Below, one piece after another: positions 19,557-28,175 of a DNA stretch of 64,000 nt; the stretch's first letter is position 1; each line of letters opens with the position of its first letter. Source of the stretch: Streptomyces achromogenes (GTDB taxonomy: Bacteria; Actinomycetota; Actinomycetes; Streptomycetales; Streptomycetaceae); NCBI RefSeq assembly GCF_030816715.1, contig NZ_JAUSYH010000001.1, forward strand, positions 7,316,001-7,380,000, in the 5' to 3' direction. Under the pieces are notes generated by a model that saw only the letters and a program-made list of their open reading frames with translations, was not told where the DNA came from and did not search any database. Both the position numbers and the translations under genes were made by a program.

Positions 19557-19757
19557 ATGGCCAAGGTATCCGTCTCGCTCGATGCCGAACTCGTCGTCGA
19601 GGTCATGGTGCTCACCGGTGTGGGCAGCCCGCAGGACGCCGTCGAGCTGGTCGTGCGCGACTACATCGAGCGCGGTCACCGCACGGAGGCCCGTACCGCC
19701 GCCCGCGACGAGGCGCTGCGGGACGTGGACGGCAGGCAGCCCGACGTCGAGGGGTGA
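19557..19757 (+). CDS. VapB-family antitoxin-like protein, orphan
   Basis: A 66-residue protein. The first half (KVSVSLDAELVVEVMVLTG, then SPQDAVELVVRDYIERGHR) resembles the ribbon-helix-helix or VapB/DUF2191 antitoxins that bind their own promoter and neutralise a PIN-domain RNase. No PIN toxin follows: the next gene is a NUDIX hydrolase on the other strand. It is therefore either an orphan antitoxin or a stand-alone regulator. The C-terminus is charged and probably disordered. The ATG start is supported by the conserved opening strand; no strong ribosome site is seen. Confidence 0.68.
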   Translation: MAKVSVSLDAELVVEVMVLTGVGSPQDAVELVVRDYIERGHRTEARTAARDEALRDVDGRQPDVEG

Positions 19758-19779
19758 GCGGCGCAGCCGCGCCCGCAGG

Positions 19780-20280
19780 TCAGCGTGCCGGACGGCCGTT
19801 CTCCAGCTCGGCCGTCACCGAGCCGTCGGCCAAGGCGTCCAGCGCGGCCAGCACCCGGTGGCCCAGCTCTCCCAGCAGATGGCCGGTGAGCTCCTCGCGC
19901 GGCACCAGCCGCCAGGACAGCAGCTCCGACTCCTGCAGCCGGATCGCCCCGAGGTCGTTCTCGTCGAGGACCCCGCCGTCGTAGACGTACGCCACCAGCG
20001 GCGGACGGTCCGGGCCGAGCACCCAGTCCACCGCGAGCAGCCGGCCGAGCTCGCGGTCGAGCCCGATCTCCTCGAGCGTCTCGCGCCGCGCGCCCCGCCG
20101 GGGGCTCTCGCCCTCGTCGGACTCGATCGTGCCACCCGGAAGGGCCCAGCCGGCCCGGTAGTTCGGCTCGACGAGCAGGACCCGCCCCCGCGCGTCGCGG
20201 AACAGCGCGGCGGCTCCGGCCAGGACGCGGGGCAGGGAGGCGACGTACGCGGCATAGTCGGGCGTGCTGGAGGCGGTCAT
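19780..20280 (-). CDS. NUDIX hydrolase
   Basis: A 166-residue NUDIX-fold protein that would cleave a nucleoside diphosphate linked to another group. The Nudix box is present as GGTIESDEGESPRRGARRETLEEIG; compared with the usual GGxxExGE spacing it holds two extra residues (SDE where one residue is usual), a form I have seen in other actinomycete NUDIX proteins. Catalytic Glu residues of RETLEE are intact. The start at 20280 (MTASSTPDYAAY) is chosen because it matches the domain; a longer frame upstream has a Pro/Gly-rich sequence without support. Substrate unknown. Confidence 0.85.
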   Translation of the reverse strand: MTASSTPDYAAYVASLPRVLAGAAALFRDARGRVLLVEPNYRAGWALPGGTIESDEGESPRRGARRETLEEIGLDRELGRLLAVDWVLGPDRPPLVAYVYDGGVLDENDLGAIRLQESELLSWRLVPREELTGHLLGELGHRVLAALDALADGSVTAELENGRPAR

Positions 20281-20426
20281 CCGGGAAGGGTACGTGCCGG
20301 GCCCGGCGCCCGGCACGGGTCCAGGGGCCGGGCACCGCATGACGGCGCGGGCCCGCTGCGGTTAAGGTCACAACGGCGCGACCGGCCCTGACGTGCGCGG
20401 GGCCCGGAGAGCAAGGGGATGGCAAG

Positions 20427-21578
20427 GTGGCGGACGCTGCACGGCAGGGCACCCGACGGGTGCTCGTGGCCGCGGACAAGTTCAAGGGCTCGCTGACGGC
20501 CGTGGAGGTCGCCGAGCGGGTGACGGCCGGGCTGCGCCGGGCCGTGCCGGACGTCGAGGTGGAGGCCCTGCCCGTCGCGGACGGCGGCGACGGGACGGTG
20601 GCCGCGGCGGTCGCGGCCGGGTTCACCCGCCGGGAGGTGCGGGTCGCCGGGCCGCTCGGCCAGGAGGTGACGGCCGCGTTCGCCGTGCGCGGCGACACCG
20701 CGGTGGTGGAGATGGCGGAGGCGAGCGGACTGCAACGGCTCCCGGCCGGCGTCCTCACCCCGCTCACGGCGTCGACGTACGGCTCGGGCGAGCTGCTGCG
20801 GGCCGCGCTGGACGCGGGTGTGCGCACGATCGTGTTCGGCGTCGGCGGCAGCGCGACCACGGACGGCGGCGCGGGCATGCTCTCGGCGCTCGGCGCGCGG
20901 TTCCTCGACGAGGACGGCGAGCCGGTGGCGCCGGGCGGCGGCGGCCTCGCGCGGCTGGCCCGCGCGGACCTCTCGGCGCTGGACCCCCGCCTCGCCGCCG
21001 TGGAACTGGTGCTGGCGAGCGACGTCGACAACCCGCTGACCGGGCCCAAGGGCGCGCCGGCGGTGTACGGGCCGCAGAAGGGCGCCTCGCCGGACGACGT
21101 CGAGACGCTGGACGCGGCGCTCGCGCACTACGCGCGCGTGCTCGAGGCGTCGGTCGGGGCGCGGGCCGCCGAGTACGCCGACGCGCCGGGCGCCGGCGCG
21201 GCGGGCGGCATCGGCTACGGGGCGCTGCTGATGGGCGCCCGCTTCCGCGCCGGGATCGAGGTCATGCTCGACGTGCTGGGCTTCGCGCCGGCGCTCGAGC
21301 GGGCCGAGCTGGTGATCACCGGGGAGGGCTCGCTGGACGAGCAGACCCTGCACGGCAAGGCGCCCGCGGGCGTCGCCGCCGCGGCCCGGGCCGCCGGCAA
21401 GGAGGTCGTCGCCGTCTGCGGCCGCCTCGCACTGCCGCCCGCGGAGCTGGGCCGGGCGGGCATCCGCCGGGCGTATCCGCTGACCGACGTCGAGCCGGAC
21501 GTCGCCACGTGCATCGCGGACGCCGGCCCGATCCTGGAGCGCGTCGCGGAGCGGATCGGCCGCGACTTCCTGAGCTGA
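20427..21578 (+). CDS. glxK: Glycerate kinase
   Basis: A 383-residue kinase of the GarK/GlxK family, phosphorylating D-glycerate with ATP and so joining glyoxylate or photorespiration-like routes to glycolysis. Signature segments are VLVAADKFKGSLTAVEVAERV, PVADGGDGT, GVGGSATTDGG(A)GML and GEGSLDEQTLHGKAP. Its length is normal. The GTG start follows AAGGGG at 10 bases; a TAAGGT at 20363-20368 may be the -10 of its promoter. The gene ends before a perfect 18-bp terminator. Glyoxylate made by the ethylmalonyl-CoA locus a few kb away could in principle feed this enzyme through tartronate semialdehyde, but that is inference. Confidence 0.93.
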   Translation: MADAARQGTRRVLVAADKFKGSLTAVEVAERVTAGLRRAVPDVEVEALPVADGGDGTVAAAVAAGFTRREVRVAGPLGQEVTAAFAVRGDTAVVEMAEASGLQRLPAGVLTPLTASTYGSGELLRAALDAGVRTIVFGVGGSATTDGGAGMLSALGARFLDEDGEPVAPGGGGLARLARADLSALDPRLAAVELVLASDVDNPLTGPKGAPAVYGPQKGASPDDVETLDAALAHYARVLEASVGARAAEYADAPGAGAAGGIGYGALLMGARFRAGIEVMLDVLGFAPALERAELVITGEGSLDEQTLHGKAPAGVAAAARAAGKEVVAVCGRLALPPAELGRAGIRRAYPLTDVEPDVATCIADAGPILERVAERIGRDFLS

Positions 21579-21677
21579 CCGGCGACGACGCCCCGATCCG
21601 GCCGGAACGCCTTCCCGCTTCGACCGGAACGGTGGTGTCCCGGTCCGACCGGTGACGGCGCGTGGAGCGGCAGAAAA

Positions 21678-21717
21678 GGCGAAGGGGCCCGAACCATGAG
21701 GTTCGGGCCCCTTCGCC
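21678..21717. terminator. Strong bidirectional terminator
   Basis: A perfect 18-bp stem (GGCGAAGGGGCCCGAACC and complement) with loop ATGA lies between the convergent glycerate kinase and pssA genes. Confidence 0.9.
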
Positions 21718-21737
21718 GTCGTACGACCGCTGGTGCG

Positions 21738-22592
21738 CTACGGCAGCTGCCCCGCGCGGGCCTCGCGGCGGTTGCCGCGAAAGTTGTTCACCCGGCGTGC
21801 CGTGGCGAACAGCGGGATGACCGCGCCCATGACCAGCTGCAGCGCGCAGCCCGTCTGGAGCAGGAGCTGACCGCTCGGGGCGTCGAACGCCCAGGCCGCC
21901 AGAAGGCCCATCGACAGCACGATCCAGATGAGCACCGCCCCGGCCAGGCGCCCCCGCGGCTTCGGGTACTCGACCCGGCTCACCATCAGCCAGGCGGTGC
22001 CCAGGATGGCCATCAGGGTCGCCTCGAACGGCAGGCCGAGCAGCACGATCGAGACGACCGTGAGTGCGCCGAACGGAGACGGCATGCCCTGGAAGGTGCC
22101 GTCCTTGACGGTGACGCACGAGAATCTCGCGAGCCTGAGCACCACCGCCAGCAGGACCACGATCGCGCCGACCGCCGCCACCCGCTGGTGGGCGTCGTCG
22201 GCGACCATGCCGTAGACCAGGACGAAGTACGCCGGCGCCAGACCGAAGCTGATCAGGTCCGACAGGTTGTCCAGCTCCGCGCCCATCGGGGAGGAGCGCA
22301 GCTTGCGCGCGACCAGGCCGTCGAAGAGGTCGAAGATCGCCGCGCAGAGCATCAGGATGACCGCCGTGGCCGCGCTGTGGCGGGCCATGCCGGATTCCTG
22401 GCTGCCGGTGAGGTGCGGGATCAGGATGCCGGTGGTGGTGAAGTACACCGCCATGAAGCCGCACGTGGCGTTGCCGAGGGTGAGGGTGTCCGCTATCGAC
22501 AGACGCAGGGAGAGCGGCATCTCCTCTTCGTCGTCCACCTCGTCGGCCTCGGGCACCCAGCCCGCCTGGGTCTCCGGGTCAATCACGGTCAA
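21738..22592 (-). CDS. pssA: CDP-diacylglycerol--serine O-phosphatidyltransferase
   Basis: A 284-residue membrane enzyme that joins serine to CDP-diacylglycerol to give phosphatidylserine. The CDP-alcohol phosphotransferase motif is complete in DGLVARKLRSSPMGAELDNL, where the Asp residues bind the metal. About six to eight hydrophobic helices follow an acidic N-terminal tail. The start is either a TTG at 22592, best spaced from GGGG, or a GTG at 22586; both overlap the 3' end of psd, so translation is coupled. With psd it forms the two-step route to phosphatidylethanolamine. Confidence 0.93.
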   Translation of the reverse strand: MTVIDPETQAGWVPEADEVDDEEEMPLSLRLSIADTLTLGNATCGFMAVYFTTTGILIPHLTGSQESGMARHSAATAVILMLCAAIFDLFDGLVARKLRSSPMGAELDNLSDLISFGLAPAYFVLVYGMVADDAHQRVAAVGAIVVLLAVVLRLARFSCVTVKDGTFQGMPSPFGALTVVSIVLLGLPFEATLMAILGTAWLMVSRVEYPKPRGRLAGAVLIWIVLSMGLLAAWAFDAPSGQLLLQTGCALQLVMGAVIPLFATARRVNNFRGNRREARAGQLP

Positions 22593-23235
22593 TGCGAGTC
22601 ACCCCTGCCACGGTCTTCTGCCCTACCTCGACCGCGACGTCCACGCCCTCGGGCAGGTAGATGTCGACGCGCGAGCCGAAGCGGATCAGGCCGATCCGCT
22701 CGCCCTGCTCGACCTTCGTGCCCTCGGGGATGTAGGGGACGATGCGGCGGGCCACGGCTCCGGCGATCTGGATCATCTCGATGTCACCGAGCTCGGTGTC
22801 GAAGTGCCAGACGACGCGCTCGTTGTTCTCGCTCTCCTTGTTGAACGCCGGCACGAATCCGCCGGGGATGTGCTCGACCGACGTCACGGTGCCGGCCAGC
22901 GGCGCGCGGTTGACGTGGACGTTGAGCGGGCTCATGAAGATCGCGACCCGGGTGCGCCCGTCCTTCCACGGCATGATGCTCTGCACCACACCGTCGGCGG
23001 GGGAGATGACCCGGCCCTCCGCGATCTCTCGCTCGGGGTCGCGGAAGAACCACAGCATGCCCGCCGCGAGAGCGGTGGCGGGCACGGCGACGGCCTTGGC
23101 GGCACCCGAGCGGCGGGCGCGCAGGAGGCTGACGGCTGCGGTGGCGACGGTCGGCAGAAGCCACGGCGATGCTCCGCGCGCGAGGCGTGCGCCTACCAGG
23201 CTGTCGCGGTGTGCAGAGGTTTGGCTGTGGGGCAT
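22579..23235 (-). CDS. psd: Phosphatidylserine decarboxylase proenzyme
   Basis: A 218-residue short (type II) Psd. It self-cleaves at a Gly-Ser bond (FGSRVDIYLP, near residue 187) to give a pyruvoyl cofactor and then decarboxylates phosphatidylserine to phosphatidylethanolamine. Other family marks are FFRDPER, SPADGVV and FMSPLNVHVNR. A hydrophobic stretch near the N-terminus (AVAVPATALAAGMLWFF) anchors it to the membrane. The ATG at 23235 follows AAGG. It overlaps pssA and is separated from the ethylmalonyl-CoA operon by a hairpin. Confidence 0.94.
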   Translation of the reverse strand: MPHSQTSAHRDSLVGARLARGASPWLLPTVATAAVSLLRARRSGAAKAVAVPATALAAGMLWFFRDPEREIAEGRVISPADGVVQSIMPWKDGRTRVAIFMSPLNVHVNRAPLAGTVTSVEHIPGGFVPAFNKESENNERVVWHFDTELGDIEMIQIAGAVARRIVPYIPEGTKVEQGERIGLIRFGSRVDIYLPEGVDVAVEVGQKTVAGVTRIDRD

Positions 23236-23361
23236 GGATGACCTTCGTAGCGGATGATGCCGCGCTTCGACGGGGGGACGGCGGCTTTCCGCGATCGTAG
23301 CGGTTCGGGGCCACAACTGGGTAAGTCAGGAAGCCGAGTCGACGGGACAGGGAAGTTGACA

Positions 23362-23392
23362 GGGTGTGATCTTCTTCTCGAAGAAAACACCC
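23362..23392 (-). terminator. Candidate terminator after the ethylmalonyl-CoA operon
   Basis: GGGTGT and ACACCC enclose an inner TTCTT/AAGAA stem with loop CTCG; this lies 14 bases beyond the stop of the acyl-CoA dehydrogenase gene. It would separate that operon from psd-pssA. Confidence 0.55.
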
Positions 23393-23405
23393 CCAACTCG
23401 GACAA

Positions 23406-24611
23406 TCAGCCCTGGAACCGATACTCCTCGAGCAACCGGCGCCCGATGATCATTTTCTGGATTTCGGCGGTGCCTTCACCGATCAGCAACATCGGGGCCT
23501 CGCGGTAGAGGCGCTCGATCTCGTACTCCTTGGAGAAACCGTAGCCCCCGTGGATACGGAAGGAGTCCTCCACGACCTCCTTGCAGTACTCGGAGGCGAG
23601 GTACTTCGCCATCCCTGCCTCGAGGTCGTTTCGTTCTCCGGAGTCCTTTTTGCGTGCGGCGTTCACCATCATCGCATGCGCGGCCTCGACCTTGGTAGCC
23701 ATCTCGGCCAGCTTGAACTGGATGGCCTGGTGCTGGGCGATCGGCTTGCCGAAGGTGTGGCGCTGCTGGGCGTACCGGACGCCCAGCTCGAAGGCACGCT
23801 GAGCGACGCCGCAGCCACGCGCCGCGACATTCACGCGACCCACCTCGACGCCGTCCATCATTTGGTAAAAACCGCGGCCGGTGACCCCGCCGAGCACGCG
23901 ATCGGGGGAAAGCCGCAGGCCGTCCATGATGAGCTCGGTGGTGTCGACGCCCTTGTAGCCCATCTTGTCGATCTTGCCCGGGATGGTCAGGCCGGGGCGG
24001 ACCTCGCCGAAGCCGGGCTCCTTCTCGATGAGGAAGGTGGTCATCGACTTGTGGGGCGCCGTGCCCTCGGGGTGTCCTTCGTCACTTCGCACGAGAACGG
24101 CCACCAGGGACGACGTTCCGCCGTTCGTCAGCCACATCTTCTGGCCGTTGAGGACGTACTCCTCACCGTCCTTCACCGCCTTCGACGTGATCGCCGACAC
24201 GTCGGAGCCGAGACCCGGCTCCGACATCGAGAACGCGCCCCGGATGTCGCCGGCCGCCATGCGCGGCAGGTAGTGGTCCTTCTGCTCCTGGGTGCCGTGC
24301 TGCTTGAGCATGTACGCCACGATGAAGTGGGTGTTGATGATGCCGGAGACCGACATCCAGCCGCGGGCGATCTCCTCGACGCACAGGGCGTAGGTGAGGA
24401 GCGACTCGCCCAGACCGCCGTACTCCTCGGGGATCATCAGACCGAACAGGCCCAACTCCTTGAGGCCGTCGACGATCTGCTGCGGGTACTCGTCGCGGTG
24501 CTCCAGCTCGGTGGCGACCGGGATGATCTCCTTGTCCACGAAGTCGCGGACCGTGGAGAGGATCTCCTGCTGGATGTCGGTCAGACCGGCGGTCTGGGCG
24601 AGGCGCGCCAT
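23406..24611 (-). CDS. mcd: Acyl-CoA dehydrogenase, probable methylsuccinyl-CoA dehydrogenase
   Basis: A 401-residue FAD enzyme with the full acyl-CoA dehydrogenase fold: PEEYGGLGES, FSMSEPGLGSD (FAD/acyl contact), KMWLTNGG, RHTFGKPIAQHQAIQF, and SFRIHGGYGFSKEYEIERLYREAPMLLIGEGT near the C-terminus. It is the last gene of the ccr operon, where the missing step is oxidation of (2S)-methylsuccinyl-CoA to mesaconyl-CoA, so that is the likely reaction. Proteobacterial Mcd is clearly longer (about 550 residues from memory), so assignment rests on context rather than length. The ATG lies two bases after the mch stop. A general acyl-CoA substrate is the alternative. Confidence 0.85.
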   Translation of the reverse strand: MARLAQTAGLTDIQQEILSTVRDFVDKEIIPVATELEHRDEYPQQIVDGLKELGLFGLMIPEEYGGLGESLLTYALCVEEIARGWMSVSGIINTHFIVAYMLKQHGTQEQKDHYLPRMAAGDIRGAFSMSEPGLGSDVSAITSKAVKDGEEYVLNGQKMWLTNGGTSSLVAVLVRSDEGHPEGTAPHKSMTTFLIEKEPGFGEVRPGLTIPGKIDKMGYKGVDTTELIMDGLRLSPDRVLGGVTGRGFYQMMDGVEVGRVNVAARGCGVAQRAFELGVRYAQQRHTFGKPIAQHQAIQFKLAEMATKVEAAHAMMVNAARKKDSGERNDLEAGMAKYLASEYCKEVVEDSFRIHGGYGFSKEYEIERLYREAPMLLIGEGTAEIQKMIIGRRLLEEYRFQG

Positions 24612-24613
24612 GG

Positions 24614-25138
24614 CTACTTCTCCGTCTTTTCCGAAGGGTCGTTCAGCTCCGGGCGGCCCGGCTGCTCGCCGCCGCGCTCCTTGATGTACGTCTCGGTCGG
24701 CACCATGACCTTGCGGCGGAACACGCAGACCAGCGTGCCGTCCTGCTTGTAGCCCTTGGTCTCGACGTAGACGATGCCGCGGTCGTTCTTCGACTTCGAC
24801 GGCCACTTGTCCAGCACGGTCGTCTGGCCGTACAGCGTGTCGCCGTGGAAGGTCGGGGCCACGTGCCGCAGCGACTCGATCTCCAGGTTGGCGATCGCCT
24901 TGCCGGAGATGTCGGGCACGGACATGCCGAGCAGCAGCGAGTAGATGTAGTTGCCCACGACGACGTTCTTGCCGAAGTCGGTCGTCTTCTCGGCGTAGTT
25001 CGTGTCCATGTGGAGCGGGTGGTGGTTCATGGTGAGGAGACAGAACAGGTGGTCGTCGTACTCGGTGACCGTCTTTCCCGGCCAGTGCTTGTACGTCGCC
25101 CCGACCTCGAACTCCTCGTAGGTGCGTCCGAACTGCAT
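24614..25138 (-). CDS. mch: MaoC-type hydratase, probable mesaconyl-CoA hydratase
   Basis: A 174-residue single hot-dog-fold protein of the MaoC family. FGRTYEEFEVGATYKHWPG opens it, and LTMNHHPLHMD replaces the usual hydratase motif with its Asp/Asn-His pair. Position between the lyase and the dehydrogenase of the ethylmalonyl-CoA operon points to hydration of mesaconyl-CoA to beta-methylmalyl-CoA. Proteobacterial Mch is about twice as long, with two fused hot dogs, so this form probably acts as a dimer. The C-terminus (GGEQPGRPELNDPSEKTEK) is charged. Gap to the upstream gene is 15 bases. Confidence 0.82.
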   Translation of the reverse strand: MQFGRTYEEFEVGATYKHWPGKTVTEYDDHLFCLLTMNHHPLHMDTNYAEKTTDFGKNVVVGNYIYSLLLGMSVPDISGKAIANLEIESLRHVAPTFHGDTLYGQTTVLDKWPSKSKNDRGIVYVETKGYKQDGTLVCVFRRKVMVPTETYIKERGGEQPGRPELNDPSEKTEK

Positions 25139-25153
25139 CGCGCTCAGGGCTCC

Positions 25154-26113
25154 TCAGTTGTCGGGGATCTCGAACTTCGACGTGCGCCGCATGCCGGCCG
25201 CCCGTCCCTTGCCGGAGATGACCAGCGCCATCTTGCGGCTGGCCTCGTCGATCATCTCGTCGCCGAGCATCGCCGAGCCCTTCTTGCCGCCCGCCTCGGA
25301 CGTGCAGTAGTCGTACGCGTCCAGGATCAGCTCGGCGTGGTCGAAGTCCTCCTGCGACGGCGAGAAGATCTCGTTGGACGCCTCGACCTGGCCGGGGTGC
25401 AGCACCCACTTGCCGTCGAAGCCGAGCGCGGCGGCGCGCTGCGCGACCGCGCGGTAGCCGTCCACGTTGCGGATCTGCAGGTAGGGGCCGTCGATCGCCT
25501 GGAGGTCGTTGGCGCGGGCGGCCATCAGGATCTTCATCAGGATGTAGTGGTAGGCGTCCGCCGGGTAGCCGGGCGGCTGCTCGCCCACGACCAGCGACTT
25601 CATGTTGATGGAGGCCATGAAGTCGGCCGGGCCGAAGATGATCGTCTCGACGCGCGGGGAGGCCTGCGCGATCTCGTTGACGTTGTTGAGGCCCTGGGCG
25701 TTCTCGATCTGCGCCTCGATGCCGATGCGGCCGACCTCGAAGCCCATGGTCTTCTCGATCTGCGTGAGCAGCAGGTCGAGGGCGACGATCTGCTGGGCGT
25801 TCTGCACCTTCGGCAGCATGATGCAGTCGAGGTTGGGCCCGGCCCCCTCGACGACCGTCACGACGTCGCGGTACGTCCACTCGGTCGTCCAGTCGTTGAC
25901 GCGCACGACCCTGGTCTTGCCGGTCCAGTCGCCCTCGTTGAGGAACTTGACGATGGTGTGCCGCGCCTCGGGCTTGGCGAGCGGCGCACACGCGTCCTCG
26001 AGGTCCAGGAAGACCTGGTCGGCGGGCAGGCCCTGGGCCTTCTCCAGGAATCGCGGGTTGCTTCCCGGGACCGCGAGACAGGAGCGCCGCGGACGAAGAC
26101 GGTTGACGGTCAT
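25154..26113 (-). CDS. mcl: HpcH/HpaI-type CoA ester lyase, probable malyl-CoA/beta-methylmalyl-CoA lyase
   Basis: A 319-residue TIM-barrel lyase related to CitE. RRSCLAVPGSNPRFLEKA and VFLDLEDACAP are the CoA-binding and metal-binding Asp motifs; IGIEAQIENAQG has the metal Glu; GPADFMASI closes the active site. In the ethylmalonyl-CoA pathway it splits beta-methylmalyl-CoA to glyoxylate and propionyl-CoA. Its start overlaps the stop of meaA by four bases (ATGA), so the two are coupled. The C-terminal stretch about 255-319 matches the lid domain of malyl-CoA lyases. Confidence 0.9.
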   Translation of the reverse strand: MTVNRLRPRRSCLAVPGSNPRFLEKAQGLPADQVFLDLEDACAPLAKPEARHTIVKFLNEGDWTGKTRVVRVNDWTTEWTYRDVVTVVEGAGPNLDCIMLPKVQNAQQIVALDLLLTQIEKTMGFEVGRIGIEAQIENAQGLNNVNEIAQASPRVETIIFGPADFMASINMKSLVVGEQPPGYPADAYHYILMKILMAARANDLQAIDGPYLQIRNVDGYRAVAQRAAALGFDGKWVLHPGQVEASNEIFSPSQEDFDHAELILDAYDYCTSEAGGKKGSAMLGDEMIDEASRKMALVISGKGRAAGMRRTSKFEIPDN

Positions 26114-28158
26114 GCGGGGACCTCCAGGGGGTCGAGCTTGTTCGCTTTGCGGATCTCGTCGACGATGCGGCCGATGATTCCGGTGATGTCGAAGTCCTTC
26201 GGGGTGAAGACCGCGGCCACGCCGGCGGCCCTGAGCTGCTCGGCGTCTCCATTCGGGATGATGCCACCGGCGATCACCGGGATGTCTGTGGCACCGGCCA
26301 CACGCAGCCGTTCGAGGACGTCCGGCACCAGTTGGGCGTGCGATCCGGAGAGGATGGACAGGCCGACGGCGTGCACGTCCTCCTCGAGCGCCGCGTCCAC
26401 GATCTGCTCGGGCGTCAGCCGGATGCCCTGGTAGACCACTTCGAACCCGGCGTCGCGGGCCCGCACGGCGATCTGCTCGGCCCCGTTGGAGTGACCGTCC
26501 AGGCCCGGCTTGCCGACCAGGAAGCGCAGCTTGCCGACACCCATGTCCTTCGCGGTCAGGTCGACCCTGCGGCGGACGTCGGCCATGGCCGAGCCCTCCT
26601 CCGCCGGGACCGCCACCGGCGCCGACGACACGCCCGTCGGCGCGCGGAACTCGCCGAACACCTCGCGCAGCGCCCCGGCCCACTCGCCGGTCGTGACGCC
26701 GGCGCGGGCGCACTCCAGGGTCGCCTCCATGAGGTTGGCGGTGCCCTTGGCGGCCTCCTTCAGCTTCTCCAGCGCCTTGCACGGACGCGGGTGGTTGAAG
26801 GGCGGCTGGTAGCGGGTGTCGCGCCAGTTCTCCAGCGAGGCGATGACACGGGCCTCGACCGCCGGGTCGACCGTCTGGATGGCCGTGTCGAGATCCGCGG
26901 TCAGCGGGTTGGGCTCGGTCGTCTCGAAGACGTTGACGCCGATGATCTTGTCCTGTCCGGACTCGATCCGGGCCCTGCGCTCGGCGTGCGAGGAGACCAG
27001 CTGCGACTTGAGGTAGCCGGACTCGACGGCGGCCATCGCGCCGCCCATCTCCTGGATCCGCTCGATCTCCGTGAGGGACGCCTCGACCAGCTCGGCGACC
27101 TTCGCCTCGACGACGTGCGAGCCCGCGAAGATGTCCTCGTACTCCAGCAGGTCGCTCTCCAGGGCGAGGACCTGCTGGATGCGCAGGCTCCACTGCTGGT
27201 CCCAGGGCCGGGGGAGGCCCAGGGCCTCGTTCCAGGCCGGCAGCTGCACGGCACGCGCGCGTGCGTCCTTCGACAGCGTCACGGCGAGCATCTCCAGCAC
27301 GATCCGCTGGACGTTGTTCTCCGGCTGCGCCTCCGTCAGGCCCAGGGAGTTGACCTGGACGCCGTAGCGGAAGCGCCGCTGCTTGGGGTTCTCGATGCCG
27401 TAGCGCTCTCGGGTGACCTGGTCCCAGATGCGGCCGAAGGCGCGCATCTTGCACATCTCCTCGATGAAGCGGACGCCCGCGTTCACGAAGAAGGAGATAC
27501 GGGCGACGACGTCGCCGAACTTGTCGGCCGGCACCTGCCCGGAGTCCCGGACGGCGTCCAGCACGGCGATCGCCGTGGACATCGCGTACGCGATCTCCTG
27601 CACCGGCGTGGCCCCGGCCTCCTGCAGGTGGTAGCTGCAGATGTTGATCGGGTTCCACTTCGGCATGTGGGACACCGTGTACGCGATCATGTCCGTCGTC
27701 AGGCGCAGGCTCGGCCCCGGCGGGAAGACGTGCGTCCCCCGGGACAGGTACTCCTTGACGATGTCGTTCTGGGTCGTGCCCTGGAGCAGGGTGACGTCCG
27801 CGCCCTGCTCCTCGGCGACGACCTGGTAGAGCGCCAGCAGCCACATGGCGGTGGCGTTGATCGTCATCGAGGTGTTCATCTGTTCCAGGGGGATGTCCTG
27901 GAACAGCCTGCGCATGTCGCCGAGATGGGCCACCGGCACGCCGACCCGGCCGACCTCGCCGCGGGCGAGGATGTGGTCGGAGTCGTAACCGGTCTGGGTG
28001 GGCAGGTCGAACGCGACCGACAGACCCGTCTGACCCTTGGCGAGGTTGCGCCGGTACAGCTCGTTGGACGCCTCGGCCGTGGAGTGACCGGCGTACGTGC
28101 GCATGAGCCACGGCCGGTCCTTCTCCCGCTGTCCTGCGGCGGACTGACGCTCAGTCAT
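26110..28158 (-). CDS. meaA: Ethylmalonyl-CoA mutase (MeaA), coenzyme B12 dependent
   Basis: A 682-residue single-chain acyl-CoA mutase. Residues 1-530 form the substrate barrel (GLSVAFDLPTQTGYDSD, MNTSMTINATAMWLLALY, EAGATPVQEIAYAM). Residues about 545-670 form the cobalamin domain with the base-off His motif LDGHSNGAEQ and downstream SILSGSHAQL and AGGIIPNGD. It converts (2R)-ethylmalonyl-CoA to (2S)-methylsuccinyl-CoA. MeaA was long known in Streptomyces from polyketide precursor work. Methylmalonyl-CoA and isobutyryl-CoA mutases are close relatives, but isobutyryl-CoA mutase is split and this gene is next to ccr, which favours Ecm. Gap to ccr is 17 bases. Confidence 0.94.
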   Translation of the reverse strand: MTERQSAAGQREKDRPWLMRTYAGHSTAEASNELYRRNLAKGQTGLSVAFDLPTQTGYDSDHILARGEVGRVGVPVAHLGDMRRLFQDIPLEQMNTSMTINATAMWLLALYQVVAEEQGADVTLLQGTTQNDIVKEYLSRGTHVFPPGPSLRLTTDMIAYTVSHMPKWNPINICSYHLQEAGATPVQEIAYAMSTAIAVLDAVRDSGQVPADKFGDVVARISFFVNAGVRFIEEMCKMRAFGRIWDQVTRERYGIENPKQRRFRYGVQVNSLGLTEAQPENNVQRIVLEMLAVTLSKDARARAVQLPAWNEALGLPRPWDQQWSLRIQQVLALESDLLEYEDIFAGSHVVEAKVAELVEASLTEIERIQEMGGAMAAVESGYLKSQLVSSHAERRARIESGQDKIIGVNVFETTEPNPLTADLDTAIQTVDPAVEARVIASLENWRDTRYQPPFNHPRPCKALEKLKEAAKGTANLMEATLECARAGVTTGEWAGALREVFGEFRAPTGVSSAPVAVPAEEGSAMADVRRRVDLTAKDMGVGKLRFLVGKPGLDGHSNGAEQIAVRARDAGFEVVYQGIRLTPEQIVDAALEEDVHAVGLSILSGSHAQLVPDVLERLRVAGATDIPVIAGGIIPNGDAEQLRAAGVAAVFTPKDFDITGIIGRIVDEIRKANKLDPLEVPA

Positions 28159-28175
28159 CTATGACCCCGGGTGTC

